Source: Methyloceanibacter stevinii
GTDB taxonomy: Bacteria; Pseudomonadota; Alphaproteobacteria; Rhizobiales; Methyloligellaceae
NCBI RefSeq assembly: GCF_001723355.1
Contig: NZ_LPWE01000010.1
Location: 310,001-374,000 of the forward strand
Length of the DNA: 64,000 nucleotides
Direction: 5' to 3'
Below the pieces are notes generated by a model that had not been told where the DNA came from, did not search any database, and worked only from the letters and a program-made list of their open reading frames with translations. The position numbers and the translations under genes were made by a program. Positions 29,175 to 38,197 of the stretch are shown one piece after another (within the stretch, counting starts at the first letter, position 1; each line of letters opens with the position of its first letter).

Positions 29175-29897
29175 CTAGCCGGTTTTTTTGGAACCTTTGG
29201 CAAGCGGGCGCGCAACATTCGGGGGTGCCGGAAAGTTCTGAACCGCGAAGTGCACCAATTCCTGCAGCGATTGCACGCCAAGCTTCGGTTTCAGGCGATT
29301 GCAAATGTGAGCAACGGACTTGTAGCTGAGGGCGAGATTGTCGGCGATTTGCGTGTAGGACTTCCCATCCGCAAGTAGAGAAAGGATGAAACGTTCCCGG
29401 GACGATAGGGCCTCGAGGGCCAACGTCTTGGGTTCGCGATTTCTGAGGAACGCGAGATCGGACGCCAGGATCCGACTCACATAGGGAAGTCCCTCACGCA
29501 CCGTCGCTAGCGACATCGCAATCTCGTCGTTCGGTGCGTCCTTCACAACATAGCCATTCGCGCCCACTTTCAGCGCTTCGTGTGCAATGCGCGGATCGTC
29601 GTACATGCTGAGCACGAGGATCGGCACGCTCTCGTCGTAGCGGCGGAGCCGCCTGATGAAGGACAGCCCCGCAAGCGCGCCGGCGCCCATGGCCAAGTCC
29701 ACGATGACGATAGCGGGGCGCCTGGAGCGGCAGAACCTGAAGGCTTCGGCGAAGCTTTGCGCGTTGCGAATGACCGTGCCGCGGGTCTCTTCGATCAGCA
29801 GGCGAATACCGGCGAAGACGACCGGATGATCGTCGACAAGCAGAATGACATCGTCCGAGTCAGTCTGCCGATCGTTCTGGATTTCATCATTCGGCAC
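29175..29897 (-). CDS. NarL/FixJ-family response regulator (orphan, MoxX-like)
   Basis: A 240-residue regulator. The receiver domain begins ILLVDDHPVVFAGIRLLIEE and has the phospho-acceptor in IVIVDLAMGAGALAG and the conserved Lys in GYVVKDA. A LuxR-type helix-turn-helix follows: SSRERFILSLLADGKSYTQIADNLALSYKSVAHICNRLK. It resembles the MoxX-like regulator at 46939 through both domains (GLSFIRRLR, LKxGANGY, VQSLxEL). No kinase gene adjoins it. It starts with GTG. Its position just upstream of xoxF suggests control of xoxF or the mxa operon; this is inferred. Confidence 0.88.
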   Translation of the reverse strand: MPNDEIQNDRQTDSDDVILLVDDHPVVFAGIRLLIEETRGTVIRNAQSFAEAFRFCRSRRPAIVIVDLAMGAGALAGLSFIRRLRRYDESVPILVLSMYDDPRIAHEALKVGANGYVVKDAPNDEIAMSLATVREGLPYVSRILASDLAFLRNREPKTLALEALSSRERFILSLLADGKSYTQIADNLALSYKSVAHICNRLKPKLGVQSLQELVHFAVQNFPAPPNVARPLAKGSKKTG

Positions 29898-30187
29898 CGG
29901 ATCTCAGTTCGCCCCGCTTCGAATCGCCTCGACGGGGAAATGCTAGCAGAGGGTGCCATGCCTGATATTCCAGAGCGCCTGTAGAAAAACGGGAAGCGTC
30001 ACTCATCGCGTTGGCAAGGCGAGGAACAATATTCGCCAACGCCGGGATCGGGGACGACATCGCACCGGCGACGCGGTGAGATCAGAGGTCGAGGCTCAGC
30101 GCAGGGCGCCGCGAGACCGGCCGCTCGTAAGACAGCACTCCGACCGCCGGTTCTTCCAGGCGGACACCGTGCGTTACACGGGTTCGA

Positions 30188-30562
30188 TCAGATGCCGCGC
30201 GCGACGCTGAGCCCGTCGAAGGGCGTGATCCAAGATGCCGTCCAGCCCAAGCGCCCGTCCTCGGCGAAGCGAAGACCGGCAAGCATGAACAAGGCTCCGG
30301 ACTGATTCTTGGTCTTCTCGACTTCCACGACGGCGTAGCCGATGAAGCGTCCGCAGACTTCAGAGCCTGCAGCCTTGTTGACCACATTGACCGCGATGGG
30401 CTCCGTCTTGCCCGCCGACAACTCCGACGCAAGAGAAATGGCCTGCGCCTCGGTCTCGCACAGCATGGCGTTGACTTTTGAAGGAGAGCTGGCCTCGCCC
30501 GCGACCACGGGAAGGGCCGCGAAGATGCCCGCCAACGCAACTAAGAGAGTTTTTGCCTGCAT
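30188..30562 (-). CDS. Hypothetical exported protein
   Basis: A 124-residue protein with a clear signal peptide (MQAKTLLVALAGIFAALPVVAGEA) and two cysteines that could form a disulfide (LCETEAQ and EVCGRFIG). The ATG at 30562 is chosen because it directly precedes the signal peptide; the frame is open upstream to 30739 but that part is hydrophilic and unlike a leader. The mature part is small, with an IGYAVVEVEK beta-like stretch. No family is recognised. About 290 bases separate it from the regulator downstream. Confidence 0.7.
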   Translation of the reverse strand: MQAKTLLVALAGIFAALPVVAGEASSPSKVNAMLCETEAQAISLASELSAGKTEPIAVNVVNKAAGSEVCGRFIGYAVVEVEKTKNQSGALFMLAGLRFAEDGRLGWTASWITPFDGLSVARGI

Positions 30563-30867
30563 GGATAGCCTGTCCTGGTTCCTGCAAATTTGCGTTGAGG
30601 CAAAATTGTCAACATCACCCGGCACCAGGTCAAGAACATCCTGGGGGTTGGCAGGAAAGTTTGCCACTCTCGTATTGGCACTAGTCTGGCCCTGTTTCGT
30701 CCCTTCTTGCTTGGAATTTCGGCCATTTTCACTGGGCACTTCCGAGCTCTGAGCCCTTATGTCCTAGGCATTCTTCCACCGGGAGATTTGCGGGAGATGG
30801 CATCGCTACCAGGGCCTGCGATCGTCTAAGGGAAGACTCTTGTGCCCCCCGAAAAGAGAGTATTCCC
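30563..30867. other. Intergenic region between two divergent exported-protein genes
   Basis: About 305 bases between outward-facing genes, so it should hold two promoters. Nothing further was recognised. Confidence 0.55.
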
Positions 30868-31491
30868 ATGTCCATTCGTATTCCGGCTCTTCGCGCACTG
30901 TGTCTGAGCCTCGCCACGTTCCTCGCACTTGCCTTCATCAACGCCGCGCATGCGCAGGGGCTTGCGGAAGGGGGCTTCGATCCTGCGGACCTCGAAGCGA
31001 TGACCGCTTCCGTGCGTCAGGTGGAGCTCACCGAGGACAACGTGACCCGGCTGATCGCGTCGTTCCCGGAGATACGGAAGACGGGGGCAAAGTTCTCCAA
31101 GACGCAGCTGCCGGAGAAGCCGCCCCTACCGGGCAGCGGCGACTCGGACCTCGATGCCCTGCCGGCCGACAAGCATGCCGCCCTCGAAGCGGTTGCCCAA
31201 AAGCACGGCTTCAAGAATCTGGAAGAGTGGTCGGACACGGCAGGGACCGTGGTCCGCGGATATATTTTCCTGGCCCAAGGCAAGAAGCCCGGCGCGACCG
31301 ACACAGCTCTCCGCTTGAACGTCGAGCATGCCGAACGCAATCCGAATCTCACCGCGGAGCAAAAGGCCGACATCATCGAGATGTATCGGCGGATCGCGTC
31401 CAGCCTCAAGCGCCTCGAGCCGTCCGACGAGAACTACGAGATGATCGTTGCGATGAAGGACAAGCTCGCGCCGATCATGGATCCGAACTAG
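30868..31491 (+). CDS. Hypothetical exported protein
   Basis: A 207-residue protein with a signal peptide (residues 1-29, ending AAHAQ). The mature part is largely helical and charged: an LTEDNVTRLIASFPEIRKTG segment, a helix with KHGFKNLEEWSDTAGTVVRGYIFLAQG, and LTAEQKADIIEMYRRIASSLKRL. The pattern resembles small periplasmic helical proteins, but no family is recognised. Its 3' end overlaps the protease gene on the opposite strand by 17 bases. It is the only plus-strand gene between 22.5 and 44.8 kb. Confidence 0.75.
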   Translation: MSIRIPALRALCLSLATFLALAFINAAHAQGLAEGGFDPADLEAMTASVRQVELTEDNVTRLIASFPEIRKTGAKFSKTQLPEKPPLPGSGDSDLDALPADKHAALEAVAQKHGFKNLEEWSDTAGTVVRGYIFLAQGKKPGATDTALRLNVEHAERNPNLTAEQKADIIEMYRRIASSLKRLEPSDENYEMIVAMKDKLAPIMDPN

Positions 31492-32377
31492 TCGGCCCGT
31501 AGCCAAGCGAACGCGCTGTCTCTTCGATGAACGGAAGGTTTGCGGAAAGCGCCGTGGCGGCGCTCTCGCGGCGACCAAAGACCGCGGCCAGTTCCGGCGG
31601 CAAGCCCCGCTGAGCCGAGATGACGCCGACATAGCGCAACACCTCGTCGTCGTCCTCGATCAGAAGGGCACCACCGCTATCGCCCGGCGAAACATTCTCA
31701 TCCATGCACCATAGCGTCTCGTGCAGACCTGCCTCTCGATCCAGCCGGCTCTTGAAGCACTCGGCTGCGTCTTTGATCTTGACGGGCAGATAGCGGCGCA
31801 CTCCCGCGTTGCTGCAATCTTCGGCCGCAACGCAACTCAGCCCCCCATACGCCACAAGAACGCCCTGGCGTCCGGGCCCCGTCGTCGCGGGGCGTGGCAA
31901 CGAAGGCCCCATCGCGTTCACCTCGCCGAGCGGCAGTTCGACATCGATCGGCGCCGCCGTCACAAGGATTGCCATGTCATGGGGAAGCCGGGCGGTTCTC
32001 CATTGGCTCGTGTCGTTCTGGCGCCACTCCGGTGCGACCTTAACGGCTTCCACGGCATAGGATCGCATGCGCCCCTGCTTGAACACATGTACGAAGAGTT
32101 CTTCGGGTTGCAGATAGGAGTCGACGTAGATGCGCTTGCCCAATGCAGTGGCGACATGCTGCACGCAGTGCGCCGAGGTTACGACGACGCGAGGATAGAG
32201 GACCGTGCCCGAGCAGATCATGCGGCCGCGCTGGGCGATCTCCACGACGAACGGATAGCGCTCATCGCGATCCTCGATGCCATTGGGAAGAGCGCGTGCC
32301 GGAACCCCCGGAAGTGTGATCGCAACCAGAATCCCCAGGCAAAGCGCGATGTCGAGGAAGTGTGTCGGGCGCGGCAT
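31475..32377 (-). CDS. Trypsin-like serine protease (S1 family), exported
   Basis: A chymotrypsin-fold protease with a signal peptide (about 1-29). The triad is visible as H70 (TSAHC), D134 (LPHDMAIL) and S234 (GDSGGAL). Cysteines at 55 and 71 fit the first disulfide, and C224 is near the active Ser. It begins 12 bases after the stop of the YVTN gene and is on the same strand, so it is probably the last gene of the mxa operon. It is not a standard mxa component. Its substrate is unknown; processing of an Mxa protein would be a guess. Confidence 0.85.
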   Translation of the reverse strand: MPRPTHFLDIALCLGILVAITLPGVPARALPNGIEDRDERYPFVVEIAQRGRMICSGTVLYPRVVVTSAHCVQHVATALGKRIYVDSYLQPEELFVHVFKQGRMRSYAVEAVKVAPEWRQNDTSQWRTARLPHDMAILVTAAPIDVELPLGEVNAMGPSLPRPATTGPGRQGVLVAYGGLSCVAAEDCSNAGVRRYLPVKIKDAAECFKSRLDREAGLHETLWCMDENVSPGDSGGALLIEDDDEVLRYVGVISAQRGLPPELAAVFGRRESAATALSANLPFIEETARSLGYGPTSSDP

Positions 32378-32389
32378 CGGCAGCGCTCT

Positions 32390-33361
32390 CTACTCGGCCG
32401 CGGCGATGGCGAGGCCGCGAATTCCTTCGCCCACGGCGATGCGCTTCAGTTCTTCTCCCGTCTGGCCGTCGAGGACGGAGATGTCGCCCGACATCCAATT
32501 GACTACATACAGGCGCCCGCCATCGGGGAGCATGCCCATGCTCTCGGGATACTTTCCGACCTTGGTTCGTTGAACGGGATCGAGCGAGGCGGCATCCAGA
32601 ACCTTCACGGTGCCCGACTGCTGGTTCGCCACGAACACCCGCTCGCCGTCCGGCGAGACCGCGACGCCATACGGCATGGCGCCGGTCCGCACGGTCCCCA
32701 GCGTCTCCAGAGAAGCCGCATCCAAGACTGAGACGTCGCCGCTTCGGACATTCGCCACGTAGAGGCGTTTCCCCGCAGGCGAGACGGCCAACGCGAACGG
32801 CGCCTTGCCGACCTTGACCGTGCCCACGACCTTTAATGCGTCCGTATCGATCGCCGTGACGGAATCGTCCTCCCGGTTCGCCACAAAGACACGGCTGAGC
32901 TGCGGGGCAAATGCCACATGCGCCGGCGCGCGGCCAACCTCGATCTCCGCGAGGACCTTGCCCGTCGCACTGTCGACGACCGACACGAGGTTCCTGTTCC
33001 AGTCACTGACGAAGAGGCGCCCGTCGTCGGAGGCGGCTATCCCGAACGGCGTGCCGGCGATGGTGATCGTGCGCGGAGCGTCCGGCATGCTGGGATCCAG
33101 AACGTCGATCCGGCCGATCTCGGGATAGGTGACATACAGCGTGCGCCCGTTCGGCGCGGCGGCGATGATGGCCGGCCCCCGTGCGACCGAGATCGTTTCG
33201 ACCGTCTCGTCGGTCGCCGTGTCGATCACCACCACGCGACCCGCCTCTTGGTTGGTGACATAGAGGCGCGGCGCGGCGGCGGCGTTCACCACAAACAAAG
33301 TGGCGAAAAGCGCCGCAAAGATTGCGGCCCCGGCGGCAATAGGTTGCCGCGCCACGGTCAC
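32390..33361 (-). CDS. YVTN-type beta-propeller protein in mxaE position
   Basis: Exported protein with signal peptide (TVARQPIAAGAAIFAALFATLFVVNAAAA). About seven propeller repeats follow, of the type PRLYVTNQEAGRVVVIDTATDETVETI and GKRLYVANVRSGDVSVLDAASLETLGTV. GTG 33361 is the best start, seven bases after a GGAGG that lies at the end of mxaD. It directly follows mxaD, where mxaE lies in methylotroph operons, but assignment as MxaE rests on position. It resembles the xoxF-linked propeller at 22575 in repeat type. Confidence 0.8.
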   Translation of the reverse strand: MTVARQPIAAGAAIFAALFATLFVVNAAAAPRLYVTNQEAGRVVVIDTATDETVETISVARGPAIIAAAPNGRTLYVTYPEIGRIDVLDPSMPDAPRTITIAGTPFGIAASDDGRLFVSDWNRNLVSVVDSATGKVLAEIEVGRAPAHVAFAPQLSRVFVANREDDSVTAIDTDALKVVGTVKVGKAPFALAVSPAGKRLYVANVRSGDVSVLDAASLETLGTVRTGAMPYGVAVSPDGERVFVANQQSGTVKVLDAASLDPVQRTKVGKYPESMGMLPDGGRLYVVNWMSGDISVLDGQTGEELKRIAVGEGIRGLAIAAAE

Positions 33362-33363
33362 CT

Positions 33364-33897
33364 CTATTCCTCCGCCTTCTTCTTCAGCTCTTCGAGTCCC
33401 GCCTTGTAGAACTTGGTTACGGCTTCGATCGCCGCCGCATCGTTCTGTTCCTCCGAGGGGAAATTGCCGGTGTCGGCGCGATACAGGCGCGCGTCCCATG
33501 TGACTTCGCTGCCGCCGTCCGCGCCCGGCTTCACGGCCAGGGTGGCGGAATAGAAGCTCACGGGGAACGCTTCGATGTCCGGCGTATCGAGGCGGTAGGA
33601 GTACGACATCTCCTCCTCGACATATTCATCGAGACTGTCCTTGAGCTGGCCGCCATCGCGCAGAACGACCGTTCGTTCCGCACCCGCCTCGTTGCCGCCG
33701 GTCCCCATGCTCGTCTCGACGAGCGGGTTCCACGACACGAGGCTGTCGAAATTCTTGACCAGGTCCCACACCTTTGCGGGCGGCGCAGCAATCGCGATGC
33801 CTTCTTCGACCTTCTGTGGTGTGGGCCCATGCGCCGCTGCGGACGCAGCACCGAGCAGGAGGAAAGCATGCAGCACGGCTATTCTAAACAACGTCAT
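33364..33897 (-). CDS. mxaD: Methanol oxidation protein MxaD (SRPBCC fold)
   Basis: Periplasmic protein thought to help electron flow between methanol dehydrogenase and cytochrome cL. A signal peptide (1-22) is followed by an SRPBCC/polyketide-cyclase-like domain with KVEEGIAIAAPPAKVWDLVKNFDSLVSWNPLV and TWDARLYRADTGNFPSEEQND. The length of 177 residues matches MxaD. Its start overlaps the mxaL stop (ATGA). Confidence 0.9.
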   Translation of the reverse strand: MTLFRIAVLHAFLLLGAASAAAHGPTPQKVEEGIAIAAPPAKVWDLVKNFDSLVSWNPLVETSMGTGGNEAGAERTVVLRDGGQLKDSLDEYVEEEMSYSYRLDTPDIEAFPVSFYSATLAVKPGADGGSEVTWDARLYRADTGNFPSEEQNDAAAIEAVTKFYKAGLEELKKKAEE

Positions 33898-34904
33898 GGA
33901 TAAACCTCATTCAGTGTTGGTTTTGAGTGTGGGCGGCGGCGTGCGATGCGCTCCCGCAGCGGCAGGACGCCGAAAAGAATGACGAGAAGAAGCAGCGCCA
34001 AACCGGCCGGGTAGGCGCGAACGTCCGTCGCGACCCGCACCTCTCGGCCCGGCGTGACCCGCTCGAAGTCCTTAACCAGCGCCCCTGTGCTTCCCAGATG
34101 CGCGTAAGTCAGCCCTGTCACAGCGGCGATCGCTTCCAGGTGCTCCTCCTTTACGGAGCTCATGTGATTGTTGTTATCGACGGGGAAATCGCCGAAGGGG
34201 GCCTGACGCGGATGCCAGCCCGGACGGCTTGAAGCATCGGGGGGCGGCGGCCCGAAGCGATTTTCCTGCAGAACGTCATACGGCCCCAGGTTGCCGACCT
34301 CGCGTCCCGAGTCGTCATATTTCAGCAAGGGGACCAAAGTCTTTCCGCCAACGCCGACGATCAGACCGGGCACCTCTCCCGGCTTGCCCTCGAAGGGCGG
34401 GAGCCCCGTCCAGGGGAGCGGCGGCGCTTCATGGCCGTCCGTGAAGAACACCACCGCGTCGTCGAATGTCTTGGCGACGGCCAATGCGTCGTAGACGCCG
34501 AGCGCCACGTAGCTGTCGCCCTCCCATCCCATGCGCCAATCGAGCGCATCGATCGCGGAATCGAGACTGGAGAAGTTTTCGCAGACCTCAATCGGCTCGA
34601 ACAAGACGAAGACGCGGCGCGCCGTGAAAATGCCGAGCCCCAGCCTGCTTTGACACGGCAGCTCAGCGATGAGGCCTTCCAATCGATCCTTGACGAAATC
34701 GAGCCTGCTGACCGGCTGCCCGTTCAGAACCCCATCGCGGGCATTCATGCTTGCCGTCACATCGACGAATGCCATCACGTCATAAGCTTTTCGCGTCAAC
34801 GTCACGCGCGGCAGGAACAAAGCGACGACGACCAGAAGCAACGCAGCGGCGAGCAGCCAGAAGCGATGCTCGTGGATGGCGTAGCGTAGCGGGAAGCGGC
34901 TCAT
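33894..34904 (-). CDS. mxaL: MxaL, VWA-domain membrane protein
   Basis: Part of the MxaACKL machinery linked to calcium insertion into methanol dehydrogenase. The N-terminal helix (about residues 15-33) is followed by a von Willebrand A domain whose MIDAS-type motif is DVTAS (48-52), with VVFFTDGHEAPPLP later. A C-terminal helix (AGLALLLLVILFGVLPL) ends the protein. The ATG at 34904 overlaps the mxaK stop by four bases, which decides the start over an upstream frame extension. Confidence 0.9.
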   Translation of the reverse strand: MSRFPLRYAIHEHRFWLLAAALLLVVVALFLPRVTLTRKAYDVMAFVDVTASMNARDGVLNGQPVSRLDFVKDRLEGLIAELPCQSRLGLGIFTARRVFVLFEPIEVCENFSSLDSAIDALDWRMGWEGDSYVALGVYDALAVAKTFDDAVVFFTDGHEAPPLPWTGLPPFEGKPGEVPGLIVGVGGKTLVPLLKYDDSGREVGNLGPYDVLQENRFGPPPPDASSRPGWHPRQAPFGDFPVDNNNHMSSVKEEHLEAIAAVTGLTYAHLGSTGALVKDFERVTPGREVRVATDVRAYPAGLALLLLVILFGVLPLRERIARRRPHSKPTLNEVYP

Positions 34905-35518
34905 GGCTCTCCCCGCGGAACTCCCGGCAAGTCGCTCCAAAGGTCCTTGCGCGGCTCCTGCTGCATCGGCTCCTCGGTCTGCACGATTGTCGGCAGATCC
35001 CGCACGAGCCGAGCGGCGACATCCAGATTGTATTTCACGTCCCAGGCGCCGGGATCGAGGCGGAGCGCCTGCTCGTAGTCGGCCTTGGCGAGATTGACGA
35101 GCGATGTCGCCTTGTCGAACTTGCCCTGTTCGATCGCGGCGAAGGTCGTCCTGAGGCGCGCATTGCCGTCGTCGTACAGCATGGCGACGCGCGTCTCGTC
35201 GTCGGCGCGAAAGTTCGCCTGATCCAGGAGGACCTGCGCCTCGCCAACCCTATCGCGCTGGAGGAGATAGTAGGCGCGCGCGAACAGCACCGGCGGCGAC
35301 GCGGTGTCGGCACGAATCTCGACATTCTGCCCGGCGGCCAGCGCGGCGATCGTGCGGTTGTCGTTCCAGGCCTTGTACCAGTTCCACGCCGACGAGATCG
35401 CGAGCGCCAGGCCAATGGCAAGCAGAAGCCACACGAAGACGATGCGCGCGGCATGGATTGCGCCGAAAGCGCCGCGCAGAAGCCCTCGTGTGCGGACTGA
35501 GTGCCGGGCGGCCGTCAT
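34901..35518 (-). CDS. mxaK: MxaK
   Basis: A 205-residue membrane-anchored protein of the MDH maturation set. It has a single N-terminal helix (IVFVWLLLAIGLALAISSAW, about 26-45). A periplasmic part with TPR-like helices follows (LFARAYYLLQRDRVGEAQVLLDQANF, ATSLVNLAKADYEQALRLDPGAWDVKYNLDVAARLV). Position between mxaC and mxaL, with four-base overlaps at both ends, fixes the identity. Confidence 0.88.
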   Translation of the reverse strand: MTAARHSVRTRGLLRGAFGAIHAARIVFVWLLLAIGLALAISSAWNWYKAWNDNRTIAALAAGQNVEIRADTASPPVLFARAYYLLQRDRVGEAQVLLDQANFRADDETRVAMLYDDGNARLRTTFAAIEQGKFDKATSLVNLAKADYEQALRLDPGAWDVKYNLDVAARLVRDLPTIVQTEEPMQQEPRKDLWSDLPGVPRGEP

Positions 35519-37281
35519 TGGGCTTGCTCCTGCAGGCCGGTCGCGGTGTCGAGCCCCTTCAGTCCGCTCAGCGTGGCGCCATCGAGATCGGCATTGGAGA
35601 AGTCGGCACCGGCGACATTCGCTCCATCGAGCTTGGCGCCGGACATCTTCGCCCAGTTGAACCGCGTATCGACCAAGGTGGCATCGCGGAGATCGGCGAA
35701 AGTGAGAACGACATGGACAAGGTTCGAGCCCGTGAGGTCGGCGCCCTCAAGGCTAGCCCCGGCCATGTCGAGACGCACCGGAACCATGCCTTGATTGGCG
35801 GGGTCCGCGCCGAGATCGGCGCCCACCATCTTGACCTTGTTCAAGCGCGCCTTGGCCAACTGGCCGATGATCCGCGTCTTGGACAGATTGGCGCCCGTGA
35901 GGTCCGAACCGTTCATGACGATGGCGAACATGCTTGCGCCTTCGAAGTTGGCGCCCGAGAAGTCCGCCTCGTTGGCGACCATGCGATTGAGGTTGGCGCC
36001 CGCGAAATTTGCGCCCTGCACCATGGAGCCACTCAAATTGGCTGCGAACAGATCGGCGCGCTTGAAGTCGATACCGGAGAGATCGAGCCCGGTGAGATCC
36101 CGCCGCGACAGATCGGGCCGGTCCTCGCCAAAGGCTTCGAGAACCGCCAGGAGCTGCTCGCGCGTGACTTCGGCGCCCCGTGCCGGGTCAGTGGGTGCGC
36201 TCGCAACCGCTAGAGCGCAGAGCACAAGACCGAGACTCGCGTGACCGACACGGCCTACCCGTATCCCCGGCTGCGAAACTCTCACCTCGGCGAGCTTGGC
36301 CAGCACGAGAAGAATCAGGGCACCGAGGGCAATGCTGTAGGCGAGCGCCGACAGGTCCTTTTGCGGAATGCGCTCGTGATAGCGCATGGGGCGCCGCTCG
36401 AGTTTGTCGATCGTGGCGATCGCCTCTCCGACGGCGGATGGGTTTTCCACCTCGAAAGCCCGGTATGGAATCTTGAGGTTCTCGAAGAACAGATTGAGGT
36501 GACGCTCCGGCATGGCCCGAGGCGTGTCGGGCTTGTCCGGATCGGGCGCCTCGAAAATGCCACGCGAGCCTTCCGTGCGCAGGAAGATCCAGTACAGGTT
36601 GACCGGCCGCTTCAGAAAGGCGGCCTCGAGCTTCTGCTGCATCTTGCGGTCGATGACGGCTGCGCCATCCGAGACCAGCACGATGGCGCGGTTCGCAACG
36701 CCCCCGGCCATGTCGTCGACGGACACGATATCCGCGTCGTGCATGGACTGCGCCATGGCGAGCCCCTTGCCGACATTGGTAAGCGCGAGGCCCGGCTGGA
36801 CGATGGCGTCGATGGCGGCAAGCGTCGCGTCTTTATGATCCGACAGCGGCAACACGAACATGGGCGCCGTCGAGAAGGCCGTGACGCCGAAGCGGTCGTG
36901 CTCGCGGGTGGCGACGAACTGTTTCAGGAAGCGCCGCGCCGCCGCCGATTTCGATTCTTCGCCGCTGCGTGTCGGCGCCTGGCCGGCGAACGTGTCGTTC
37001 ATGCTCGCCGAGCGATCGAAGAGCAGTACGATACTGGCGCCTTCACCGGTTCGCTCGATGCTTTGGCCCTTGACGTGGAGCCCCGCCAGCCCAAGCACGA
37101 GTGCGGCGATCGCGACAGCGCCGAGCACGCGCAAGGCCACGTCGATGCCTTGCGAGAGCGGGTCCGGTTTAGCTGCCCGCAACGATGGATAGGGATCCGC
37201 CTCACGCGCCGCGGCCAAGAGTGGCAGGAGTGCCAACGGGAGCAGCAACAGAACCCAAGGATGGCTGACGGCTAGATTCAT
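35515..37281 (-). CDS. mxaC: MxaC (VWA) with an added C-terminal pentapeptide-repeat domain
   Basis: Residues 1-340 match MxaC: an N-terminal helix, a second helix near 50-70, a VWA domain with MIDAS motif DRSAS (89-93) and AIVLVSDGAAVID, and a third helix near 312-332. A signal-peptide-like hydrophobic stretch follows at 348-362. Residues about 389-580 are then continuous pentapeptide repeats (ADLFAANLSGS, ANLNRMVANEADFSGANFEGASM). The total of 588 residues is well above the roughly 350 expected for MxaC. The frame is unbroken, so the fusion is real as sequenced. It overlaps mxaA and mxaK by four bases. Confidence 0.88.
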   Translation of the reverse strand: MNLAVSHPWVLLLLPLALLPLLAAAREADPYPSLRAAKPDPLSQGIDVALRVLGAVAIAALVLGLAGLHVKGQSIERTGEGASIVLLFDRSASMNDTFAGQAPTRSGEESKSAAARRFLKQFVATREHDRFGVTAFSTAPMFVLPLSDHKDATLAAIDAIVQPGLALTNVGKGLAMAQSMHDADIVSVDDMAGGVANRAIVLVSDGAAVIDRKMQQKLEAAFLKRPVNLYWIFLRTEGSRGIFEAPDPDKPDTPRAMPERHLNLFFENLKIPYRAFEVENPSAVGEAIATIDKLERRPMRYHERIPQKDLSALAYSIALGALILLVLAKLAEVRVSQPGIRVGRVGHASLGLVLCALAVASAPTDPARGAEVTREQLLAVLEAFGEDRPDLSRRDLTGLDLSGIDFKRADLFAANLSGSMVQGANFAGANLNRMVANEADFSGANFEGASMFAIVMNGSDLTGANLSKTRIIGQLAKARLNKVKMVGADLGADPANQGMVPVRLDMAGASLEGADLTGSNLVHVVLTFADLRDATLVDTRFNWAKMSGAKLDGANVAGADFSNADLDGATLSGLKGLDTATGLQEQAQ

Positions 37282-38197
37282 GAGGCCCTCCGTTCCGCTG
37301 CACTGAGCTCCGCGCCGAGCGCTGCCATCGCCGGCAACGGCATCGCCTTTTCAGCGCCGCTCACATCGTTTGCGAAGAAGGCCTGGCGGGAGGCAGCAAA
37401 GAACCGATCGATCTCGCGCTCTTGAGCGCGGAACACCCCGTGGCTTTCCAGAAATCCGCGGACATCTTCTGCGAGAACACGGCGCCCAGCGGAGGCATCG
37501 AAGGCCCGGTGCAGATCGAGGAGCCCCGCGCGATAGGCCTCGTCATCGTTCAGGCGTGCGAGGGACCGCAACCGGCGGGAGGCGCGCGCGAAGGGCCGGT
37601 CGGGCCTTGCGCGAAACGGCCACCACGCCCGATCGTAAGCCAGGAAGATCAGCGCCAACCCTGCGAGCCCGAGGCCCACGCCGAAAAGAATGCGATCGCG
37701 GCGCGTGGACACCGCTTGCGGTTTGGCGTCGGGCCTCAGATAGCCTTCCGGCCCCTCTGCCGGCACCTCCGGAATGACTTCCCGCAGCGGTGCCATGATG
37801 AATTTGAAGGGCGGCACTTTGGCGACGGCGACGTCGTCGCCATCCTTGAAGCGAAGCTCAAATGCCGGCAGGTAGCGCTCGGCCGGCGACAACGGCACGT
37901 AGAGCGTTTGGTAGACGAGCTTGAGGCGGTAGCGCGTCGCTCCGGTCTCCTCCCGTTCGGTCACATCGACCGAACGAAGGTCGAGCCAATAGGCCAGACG
38001 GCCGGGCTTCGGCTGGGATGCCGCTTCGAGGACGTAGGGTTTGGCGACGTCAACATGCACTTCGCGAGTCAGCAGATCCCCGACGAAGTAACCGAAGCCG
38101 CGCGGCTCGACCGTGCTGACAGACAGACCGGCGATGCGGGCTCATCGGCCGCGAATGCCGGCGTCGAAAGCAGCAGCGCAAGCACAAACGCGATCAT
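37278..38197 (-). CDS. mxaA: MxaA, frameshifted in this sequence
   Basis: Protein of the calcium-insertion/maturation set. An ATG at 38197 overlapping the mxaS stop starts a signal peptide (MIAFVLALLLSTPAFAADEP). The frame then breaks near 38116-38140 and continues one base off as STVEPRGFGYFVGDLLTREVHVDV, the expected MxaA sequence. One base is missing. A transmembrane helix (ILFGVGLGLAGLALIFLAY) lies mid-protein, followed by a cytoplasmic helical part (RLNDDEAYRAGLLDLHRAFDASAG). Read literally, the frame from 38197 would give only a 40-residue peptide. Confidence 0.85.
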
